Positions 6,367 through 11,633 of a stretch of 11,633 nt of DNA are shown here, piece by piece. The position numbers were made by a program, and so were the translations under genes. The notes beneath the pieces were generated by a model, which searched no databases, was not told where the DNA came from, and saw only the letters and a program-made list of their open reading frames with translations. This stretch comes from Sphaerochaetaceae bacterium (GTDB lineage: Bacteria; Spirochaetota; Spirochaetia; Sphaerochaetales; Sphaerochaetaceae). The stretch lies in assembly GCA_024405065.1 (NCBI GenBank), contig JAKSPF010000024.1, positions 1 to 11,633 of the forward strand, read 5' to 3'. Position 1 is the first letter of the stretch. The number at the start of each line of letters is the position of its first letter.

Positions 6367-7935
6367 TCACGATGCTTTCAAGACATCTCTTTTTTCCAGA
6401 AGAATTATAACGCCCTTCATAAACAAGTTTACCGCAAGTATAAGCAAAGAAACAAATGCTGCGCTTTCCATAAGCCTCTGTGCCTCAAACTGGTTAATCA
6501 TAAGCGCAACAGGCTTCGGAGATGGAGGTGCAAGAAAGGCTACTGCTGAAATAGTCATCATTGAGTTCACGAAAAAATAACCGAACATCTCAAACAGAGT
6601 ACAACGTACTTTAGGAACAATTACATCAAACACAATGCGCAATCTCCCTACTCCGAGAATCATACCTACGGACTCAAGGTTCATATTCACTTTGCCGAGA
6701 GTGTTGTACATCATAAGATACGGTGAGGAAAAAAAGTGAATCATATTTGCAAGGACAACTATGATTGCAGTACTGTAGACAGGTGTATTGTGAAAAAATA
6801 TTACATAAGATAAACCGAGAACAATTCCGGGAATTGCCATTGAAGTAATTGAAATCAGATGCAAAATTTTGCTGTATGTATTTTTGACTCTGGCTGTCAG
6901 ATAAGAACAACAAAACGCAAAAACAGTACCTGATATTGCGGAAAGAACAGCATAAATCAAAGAGTTCAAAAGATAGGTTCCGGCACCCCTGTTGATTGTC
7001 CTTATTACATGGGAAACGGTAAATTCCCTGTTGACCGGGTATTTTGTTTCAAGGAACATAAAACAAAAAGAAACAACCGGTGCCAAAACACATAAACAAA
7101 GCAGAATGCAGTAACAATACGCAGGTAAAAGACAGGGTCCTCCACGCAGTTGTGCAGATTCTGTGATAAAGGAAGATTGCCCGTTATCCTTGTTGAAAAA
7201 GTCAACAAGAAAAGCAACTACAGCCGGTATCAGCAAAATTGCTCCTATGACACTGCCGGAGTCATAGTCAATCATTGAAACAGCCCTATTGAACATAAGA
7301 ACGGACAAAGTAACGGTTTTACCACCGACCATAAGGGGAACACCATAATCTGTCACAATCATTGTGAACACTGCAAAAAAAACGGAAATCAAAGTTTTCT
7401 TCAAATAAGGAACGGTAATTGCAGAGAAGCGGTGAAATGCATCTATTCCAAGTACCTCAGCAGCTTTGTATGCAGTACAATCTTCATATTTCAAAACACC
7501 ATCAAACATCAGAAAGGCTACAGGAAATGAGTACATCACAGAACCTGCCAATATTCCGACAAACCCGTAAATTGAACGTTTTAATTTGAAAATATTTGTC
7601 AGAAAACCATTTGCTCCGAATAAAGATACCAGTCCGAAAGCATGTGATATTGACGGAATGAGCATCGGAAGAACAAACATCATTGCAAAAACAGATTTGA
7701 ACTTTATTGAGGTTCTTTCAAGACACCATGCAGCAAGAAAAGCAATAATAACCGAAATTGCGGTTGCAGTCAGAGATGTTACAATTGTATTCTTCACCGC
7801 ACTTTTGAACTGAGGCATTTTCACCAGAGACAAAAATCCCTCCGCAGTGATCCTATGCAACATTGAACAGAGCGGCAAAACAAGAAAAACAATAAAGAAA
7901 GCCGCAATGATGAAGTTTACAGTTTTTATTCTCAT
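6367..7935 (-). CDS. ABC transporter permease, fused two-domain (FbpB / 2-aminoethylphosphonate / thiamine type)
   Basis: This inner-membrane permease has about 522 residues and two binding-protein-dependent transport domains fused in one chain, so one polypeptide makes the whole membrane channel. That layout is typical of FbpB, ThiP and PhnU-like permeases. Counting from the ATG at 7935, the first cytoplasmic EAA loop is near residues 157-177 (KAAEVLGIDAFHRFSAITVP). The second is near 420-442 (LESVGMILGVGRLRIVFDVI), where the alanines are replaced. Each domain has about six hydrophobic helices. The start is uncertain: ATG at 7935 has AAAGG four bases upstream, ATG at 7938 makes an ATGA overlap with the ATPase stop, and ATG at 7953 lacks a ribosome site. 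It is last in the transporter operon. The ligand is unknown; the neighbouring cytidylyltransferase hints at choline, aminoethylphosphonate or a similar headgroup. Confidence 0.87.
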   Translation of the reverse strand: MRIKTVNFIIAAFFIVFLVLPLCSMLHRITAEGFLSLVKMPQFKSAVKNTIVTSLTATAISVIIAFLAAWCLERTSIKFKSVFAMMFVLPMLIPSISHAFGLVSLFGANGFLTNIFKLKRSIYGFVGILAGSVMYSFPVAFLMFDGVLKYEDCTAYKAAEVLGIDAFHRFSAITVPYLKKTLISVFFAVFTMIVTDYGVPLMVGGKTVTLSVLMFNRAVSMIDYDSGSVIGAILLIPAVVAFLVDFFNKDNGQSSFITESAQLRGGPCLLPAYCYCILLCLCVLAPVVSFCFMFLETKYPVNREFTVSHVIRTINRGAGTYLLNSLIYAVLSAISGTVFAFCCSYLTARVKNTYSKILHLISITSMAIPGIVLGLSYVIFFHNTPVYSTAIIVVLANMIHFFSSPYLMMYNTLGKVNMNLESVGMILGVGRLRIVFDVIVPKVRCTLFEMFGYFFVNSMMTISAVAFLAPPSPKPVALMINQFEAQRLMESAAFVSLLILAVNLFMKGVIILLEKRDVLKAS

Positions 7936-8711
7936 CATACCTTTCCGTTGCATCCGATTGAAGTGAACCGTGAAAGAGAATCAATTTTTGCCTGCAGATT
8001 ATCCAAGACAAAGGTTTTTACGTAATTGTCTGCAGGATACCTGCATATATTTTCAGGAGTATCAATCTGGCTTATATTACCTTTATCAAGAATCATTATT
8101 CTGTCCGACATGGAAAATGCTTCTTCCTGATCATGAGTTACATAAATCATGGTTGTTCCGAACCGTTTCTGCAAATTCTTCAACTCTTTCCTCATCGCAA
8201 GTCTTGCCGCAATATCCAAAGCAGACATCGGTTCGTCAAAAAGCACAATATCAGGATTCAATACCAGAGTTCTTGCTATAGCTACCCTCTGCTGTTGTCC
8301 TCCTGACAGATATTTAGGCTTTTTGCCGGAGTGTTCGGCAAGATCTACTGCAGAAAGCATATTCATTGCCGTTTCCCTTGCCTCTGACTTTGATTTTCCA
8401 TGGAATTTCAGAGCGTATTCAACATTCTGCAATGCAGTCATGTTTTCAAACAAAGCATAGTTCTGAAAAACAATTCCCATTCCTCTGCTATCGCATTTGT
8501 AATCGGTAATATCCGTATCATCCTTGAAAATTCTTCCTGAATCAGGTTTCAGAAGACCTATCAGAATCCGAAGCAAAGTAGTCTTTCCGCAACCGGACGG
8601 ACCGAGAACGGAAAGAAATTCACCATCGGCAACATCGAAACTGACATTCTCAAGAACTTCCGAATCTCCGAACCTTTTTGTTATTTCTCTGATTTCCAAT
8701 TTGTTTTTCAT
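7935..8711 (-). CDS. ABC transporter ATP-binding subunit
   Basis: This is the cytoplasmic ATPase that powers import through the fused permease. Counting from the ATG at 8711 (258 residues), all motifs are intact: Walker A GPSGCGKTT at about 37-45, Q-loop Gln83 in FQNYALF, signature LSGGQQQR starting at 135, Walker B IVLFDEP ending in Glu160, and the switch His193 in VTHDQEEA. The start at 8711 is preferred because it overlaps the binding-protein stop as ATGA and has GGA seven bases from its end to the ATG; an in-frame ATG at 8723 lacks a ribosome site. The protein belongs to the PotA/FbpC/PhnT group but is short. It ends soon after the core, without the C-terminal TOBE regulatory domain that usually brings this group to about 340-370 residues. 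Confidence 0.9.
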   Translation of the reverse strand: MKNKLEIREITKRFGDSEVLENVSFDVADGEFLSVLGPSGCGKTTLLRILIGLLKPDSGRIFKDDTDITDYKCDSRGMGIVFQNYALFENMTALQNVEYALKFHGKSKSEARETAMNMLSAVDLAEHSGKKPKYLSGGQQQRVAIARTLVLNPDIVLFDEPMSALDIAARLAMRKELKNLQKRFGTTMIYVTHDQEEAFSMSDRIMILDKGNISQIDTPENICRYPADNYVKTFVLDNLQAKIDSLSRFTSIGCNGKV

Positions 8712-9697
8712 GAAAATTTCCATTTTGCAAGAAGTCTCTCTTTTTCACTTCTCGTATCGTTTGACATATTACCGTATCTGATGTCGGTGGGAAAACCTTT
8801 CACCACGGGTCTGTAATCTTTGAATATCTGATCGGGAAAATACAACCCGTTGTCACCTCTTGCAAGTTCGGTTGCAAGGTAGTTGAAAACTTCCATTACA
8901 GATTCACGTTCCGCGCTTTTTTTCAATACTGCGTTACCGTACATACTGAAAGGTGACCCCTCTTTGAAAAATATGATTGAGAGATCAACTCCGTCGTTGA
9001 TTTCAACTACAGCCTGCGAAGTCATCCCCAAACCTACTGCAACTTCACCCTGAACAAGAGCATTCACCGGACCGGAACCGGAAGATGTGTACTGCAGAAT
9101 ATTCTCAGTGAGCTTTTCAAAATAATCAAATGCTCTGTCCTCTCCCCATTCATTTGTAAGCTGTCTCAAAAACATGTAACCGGTACCGGAAGATGCGGGG
9201 CTGGGCATTGATATCAGATTACGATAGCACGGCTTGAGAAGATCATCATAACTTTCAGGCACGTCAAGATGTTTTTCTTCAAGCACCCTGTTGTTTACTA
9301 TGACACAACCGCCGTTTTTCACTTCCGGAGTAAATTTATGACTTGACGGGACAAGTTCATCAAGGAAGACCGAAAAATCAAAATCTTTGAGTTCTGCAAG
9401 AAATTCCTCACACATATTAAGATAACCGTATTCTTCGGAGAGTACGACATCACATGAACAGCTGTTTCCCTCTTCCATGATTTTTGCCGCTATATTGCTG
9501 CTACTCATGTACTCCATTACAAAATCGTAATCCGGAAATTTTTCTTTTAAAGACTTCAGATAGTAATCGTTTTTGTAATCCTCACCGCTCGTCCATATCG
9601 TAATCTTATTATCTTTTGCGTTTTTTCCGCACCCGGTGAACATCACTGCTACAATCAGAAAAACACTGACAAAATAAATGAAACTTTTTTTCCTCAT
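8708..9697 (-). CDS. ABC transporter solute-binding lipoprotein (iron / 2-aminoethylphosphonate type)
   Basis: This 329-residue exported protein begins MRKKSFIYF and has a lipobox ending MFTGC, so Cys23 would be lipidated and the protein tethered in the periplasm. The mature part opens KITIWTSGEDYKN, the usual first strand of bacterial extracellular binding proteins in the FbpA/AfuA/PhnS group. MPSPASSGTGYMFL is a conserved loop that in relatives helps bind an anion or phosphonate, and GSGPVNALVQGEVAVG is another family hallmark. The start at 9697 has AAGGGAG six bases upstream, tucked directly behind the stop of the cytidylyltransferase (14 bases between genes). The ligand is not readable. 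2-aminoethylphosphonate, choline-like or polyamine ligands fit the neighbourhood better than iron, but that is inference. Confidence 0.88.
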   Translation of the reverse strand: MRKKSFIYFVSVFLIVAVMFTGCGKNAKDNKITIWTSGEDYKNDYYLKSLKEKFPDYDFVMEYMSSSNIAAKIMEEGNSCSCDVVLSEEYGYLNMCEEFLAELKDFDFSVFLDELVPSSHKFTPEVKNGGCVIVNNRVLEEKHLDVPESYDDLLKPCYRNLISMPSPASSGTGYMFLRQLTNEWGEDRAFDYFEKLTENILQYTSSGSGPVNALVQGEVAVGLGMTSQAVVEINDGVDLSIIFFKEGSPFSMYGNAVLKKSAERESVMEVFNYLATELARGDNGLYFPDQIFKDYRPVVKGFPTDIRYGNMSNDTRSEKERLLAKWKFS

Positions 9698-9703
9698 AGA
9701 GAA

Positions 9704-9710
9704 CTCCCTT
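9704..9710 (-). promoter_or_regulatory. Strong ribosome binding site of the solute-binding lipoprotein
   Basis: AAGGGAG on the minus strand ends six bases before the ATG at 9697 and begins one base after the upstream stop codon. It should boost production of the binding protein relative to its operon partners, as expected for a binding-protein component. Confidence 0.7.
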
Positions 9711-9711
9711 T

Positions 9712-10602
9712 TTAGATGTTATAACTTTTATCAATAGACTTAAGCTCATTGAATGTGTCAATTTCAATCACATCTTTTTCATCACATTCACGTACTTCCA
9801 CCTTGTACTCTCCCTTGAAAATTCCAAACTGTGCTTGATCCCAGTACAGTTCTTTACCTCCCGGCGTCTCATATGCCTGTTTTATATGCTCAGCAAGTTT
9901 TTTTCCGTCAGCCTCGTTCCAATAGGAAATACCTACTTCCTGATAGCAGTCGACACCGCCTATCTGCTGGGAAGAAATATATCCGTCCTTCATTTTGAAA
10001 CACCAATCATCTGTTCTTTCTTTTTTGATGCCGAGATAATTTGATGAATAATGATATTTTTTTATTATCTTGGGATTATTGAGAAGCAAATCTGCTTCAA
10101 AAACGTATGAATTCGCAAGAAGAAATCTTGCACACATTGCGGATGAAATATTATTTGCCTCGTTGTATGCCGAATTTTCAATGAATTTCAGCATCGGGTA
10201 TTTGTACAACAGCTGGTCAAACTGTTCTGCCAGATATCCACGAACTATGACAATATCCTGTATGCCGATCCCGATACATGCATCAATCAACCCGTCTATT
10301 ATTCTCTTTCCGTTCACCCTGACAAGAGGCTTCGGCGTATTAAGTGTTACGGGCATAAGCCTTGTACCGAAACCTGCTGCAATGAAAACTGCTCTTTTCA
10401 CCCTGTATGGTTCAAGAGCCTCCAAACCTTCCGGAGTAATGATTCCGTCACTCACAAATCCCCAATTGACAAGTTCATTGTACACCCTATTCACAGTACC
10501 CAAAGAATAATCAGTAAATCCTTCCAATTGCCTTTGTCTCAGCGGCTCTTTCTGTCCGGCGAGAATTTCAAGTACATCAAACTGCTTTCTTGATAGCTCC
10601 AT
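9712..10602 (-). CDS. Winged-helix / LicC-like CTP:phosphocholine (or 2-aminoethylphosphonate) cytidylyltransferase fusion
   Basis: The protein has 296 residues. Residues 1-66 form a winged helix-turn-helix: LSRKQFDVLEILAG, a recognition helix near DYSLGTVNRVYNELVNWGFV, and a wing ending ITPEGLEALEPY. Residues 69-296 form a nucleotidyltransferase domain. The NTP-binding loop is AAGFGTRLMPVTLNTPKP (75-92). Metal-ligand acidic residues are Asp171 (FEADLL) and Asp282 (VIEIDT). LicC-like aromatic positions are kept at Trp200, Tyr227-Trp228 and Tyr253-Trp254. LicC couples CTP to phosphocholine, and the related PntC does the same with 2-aminoethylphosphonate, giving CMP-activated headgroups for surface glycans. 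No LicA kinase domain or transaminase domain follows, unlike many fused relatives. It is the first gene of the transporter operon, with AGAGGA six bases before its start. Substrate choice between choline and phosphonate cannot be settled by eye. Confidence 0.85.
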   Translation of the reverse strand: MELSRKQFDVLEILAGQKEPLRQRQLEGFTDYSLGTVNRVYNELVNWGFVSDGIITPEGLEALEPYRVKRAVFIAAGFGTRLMPVTLNTPKPLVRVNGKRIIDGLIDACIGIGIQDIVIVRGYLAEQFDQLLYKYPMLKFIENSAYNEANNISSAMCARFLLANSYVFEADLLLNNPKIIKKYHYSSNYLGIKKERTDDWCFKMKDGYISSQQIGGVDCYQEVGISYWNEADGKKLAEHIKQAYETPGGKELYWDQAQFGIFKGEYKVEVRECDEKDVIEIDTFNELKSIDKSYNI

Positions 10603-10608
10603 ATTGTA

Positions 10609-10614
10609 TCCTCT
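10609..10614 (-). promoter_or_regulatory. Ribosome binding site of the cytidylyltransferase fusion gene
   Basis: AGAGGA on the minus strand lies six bases before the ATG at 10602. It supports a start that includes the whole winged-helix domain and is not a truncated nucleotidyltransferase. Confidence 0.65.
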
Positions 10615-10638
10615 AACTTCACAAAACCAAAAATTATT

Positions 10639-10677
10639 TTGTTCAGTTCTGGCTCGTCAGCCTCCGCTTCTGAACAA
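10639..10677. promoter_or_regulatory. Inverted repeat over promoter/leader, putative operator (or hairpin terminator)
   Basis: TTGTTCAG (10639-10646) and CTGAACAA (10670-10677) are perfect eight-base inverted arms 23 bases apart. A smaller GGCT-N4-AGCC hairpin (10651-10662) lies between them. On the minus strand one arm overlaps the last two bases of the promoter -10 and the expected start point; the other lies about 25-30 bases downstream. A transcript starting near 10669 would lack most of the first arm, which favours a DNA operator. Read-through RNA from the gene upstream would fold the whole hairpin, followed after a few bases by a short T run, so a weak terminator for that gene is the alternative. 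Confidence 0.5.
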
Positions 10678-10704
10678 TATAGAGTATATTTGACTGATTT
10701 TCAA
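10676..10704 (-). promoter_or_regulatory. Near-consensus sigma70-type promoter of the cytidylyltransferase-transporter operon
   Basis: TTGAAA (10704-10699), exactly 17 bases, then TATATT (10681-10676) on the minus strand is the best promoter match in the window. It begins four bases after the stop codon of the preceding gene. Transcription would start near 10669, about 67 bases before the ATG at 10602. It should drive the four genes down to 6367. Confidence 0.6.
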
Positions 10705-10708
10705 GTGG

Positions 10709-11596
10709 TCATTTGTTCAATTTTTCAAAGACAATACACCCAATCTTCTTTATTTTTCTAAGTGCATTAAAGAAAAACTCCACAGGTCTGAACTGTTTGT
10801 AAATAACATCAACAACGGTAAAGTGTTCACTGAAATTAAATGTATGCATTCCGGTATATTTTCTGTTTTTATCAAAATTCATATCAGTTGCATATAATTT
10901 GAACAATTCTGTTTCCTTATAATCAGGCCAGTTCAACGTAAAATTTTTGAACACAAGTCCGCTCCCGTATTCAGGAAAACCTATCTGTGAAATCATAACC
11001 TCACCATAGGGTCTTATATTCACAATCTTTCCCGCAGGTCTTTCAAGATCTACACCTATCGTCTGAGGTTTTGAATCTGAAAAAATAATCTTACCGTCAT
11101 CATATCTGAACATCTTAAAGTTTTTATCCAAGGTATATGTAAATCCGTAAACATCGCCTGCTTTTCGGTAAAATACAGTATCTGTAAAACGACCGTTCGC
11201 CAGCACACTCATTTTTTCCCATTTATCCGGAAAATTCACACATCTGTATATTGCCAGTTCATTTGATTGATTTACCTCAGGACACATGAAAATCTCACTT
11301 TCAATCTGAAAAATATTCGGAAAAGACATGTGAAATTTCTCTTTTATTGCAGGATGCCATCTGGAAAAACCGTGTTTTGTTTTTTTACACCAGCCTATAT
11401 AGCCTTTCTGATCCGAAAACCGGAAAAGTTCGGCAAATATGTAAAGTTCACCGTTATACTCAAAAGGAAACGGATCTGCAGTCCATGAATTGAAGTTGTT
11501 TTTCAGCAACCTATATGTCTGCTTCTTACCGATACGGTCTGAATCATCACTTTCCCTTACCGCAACTCCGTACTGTCCTAAAACCCAATGTGCCAT
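10709..11596 (-). CDS. Beta-propeller protein related to the glucosamine inositolphosphorylceramide transferase N-terminal domain
   Basis: This 295-residue protein has no signal peptide or clear membrane helix, so it is probably cytoplasmic. Repeated four-stranded blades are suggested by spaced motifs: ADPFPFEYNGELYIFAE (40-56), SFPNIFQIESEIFMCPE (91-107), TDTVFYRKAGDVYGFTYT (138-155), RPAGK (186-190) and GMHTFN (249-254). These match, from memory, a GH43-like five-bladed propeller found at the N-terminus of plant GIPC sugar transferases and in bacterial surface-polysaccharide clusters, often beside formyltransferase or glycosyltransferase genes. The chemical function of the bacterial forms is not established. 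The start at 11596 has GAGAGG only two bases upstream and an in-frame stop just before it, so no longer ATG form exists. A gene of unknown identity probably lies upstream, beyond the window. Confidence 0.65.
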   Translation of the reverse strand: MAHWVLGQYGVAVRESDDSDRIGKKQTYRLLKNNFNSWTADPFPFEYNGELYIFAELFRFSDQKGYIGWCKKTKHGFSRWHPAIKEKFHMSFPNIFQIESEIFMCPEVNQSNELAIYRCVNFPDKWEKMSVLANGRFTDTVFYRKAGDVYGFTYTLDKNFKMFRYDDGKIIFSDSKPQTIGVDLERPAGKIVNIRPYGEVMISQIGFPEYGSGLVFKNFTLNWPDYKETELFKLYATDMNFDKNRKYTGMHTFNFSEHFTVVDVIYKQFRPVEFFFNALRKIKKIGCIVFEKLNK

Positions 11597-11633
11597 AGCC
11601 TCTCATAATCTCACGAAGAATATTATCCGTCAA
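11597..11633. other. Right-edge sequence, unassigned
   Basis: These 37 bases precede the propeller gene. One minus-strand frame is open through the edge and continues into the propeller gene to a TGA about 50 bases inside, so it could be the overlapping 3' end of an upstream gene. Another frame has a TAA within a few bases of the edge. Neither can be identified from so little sequence. Confidence 0.3.

Noticed and set aside
10070..10510. A 146-codon plus-strand open frame antisense to the cytidylyltransferase
   Set aside because: It mirrors the conserved nucleotidyltransferase domain on the other strand and shows no recognisable protein features of its own.

Overview
The window looks like chromosomal DNA of a diderm, moderately AT-rich bacterium, most likely a Treponema-like spirochaete. 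This rests on overall gene character: a pair of secreted, aromatic-rich beta-barrel-type proteins with short MKKL-type signal peptides, a loose spirochaete-style lipobox, sigma70-like promoters, and a LicC/PntC-type nucleotidyltransferase. It is an inference from style, not a proven assignment. No mobile element, tRNA, rRNA or CRISPR array is visible. No stretch over 300 bases lacks a gene.

Left edge, plus strand: the 3' end of a peptidase U32-family gene (1-578) converges on everything else, all of which lies on the minus strand. Reading the minus strand from right to left, the first gene (11596-10709) is a surface-glycan-type beta-propeller protein related to the N-terminal domain of glucosamine inositolphosphorylceramide transferases. 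A four-gene set follows (10602-6367): a winged-helix/LicC-like cytidylyltransferase fusion, a lipoprotein solute-binding protein, an ABC ATPase and a fused two-domain permease. The set has a near-consensus promoter overlapped by an inverted repeat. Next come two translationally coupled paralogous outer-membrane proteins with a Wzi-like layout (6298-2916), with their own promoter. Then lexA (2807-2181), with a self-type operator, and a MATE efflux pump (1990-611), with two overlapping promoters.

The most interesting unit is 10708-6367. A transporter of the iron/2-aminoethylphosphonate/polyamine type is co-transcribed with an enzyme that should put CMP on a small phosphorylated or phosphonate headgroup (phosphocholine or 2-aminoethylphosphonate). 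That enzyme carries its own N-terminal DNA-binding domain. This suggests uptake and activation of a headgroup for decorating surface glycan, possibly self-regulated through the inverted repeat at its promoter. The Wzi-like proteins on one side and the glycan-type propeller on the other fit a cell-surface theme. Substrate, regulation and organism are inferred and untested.
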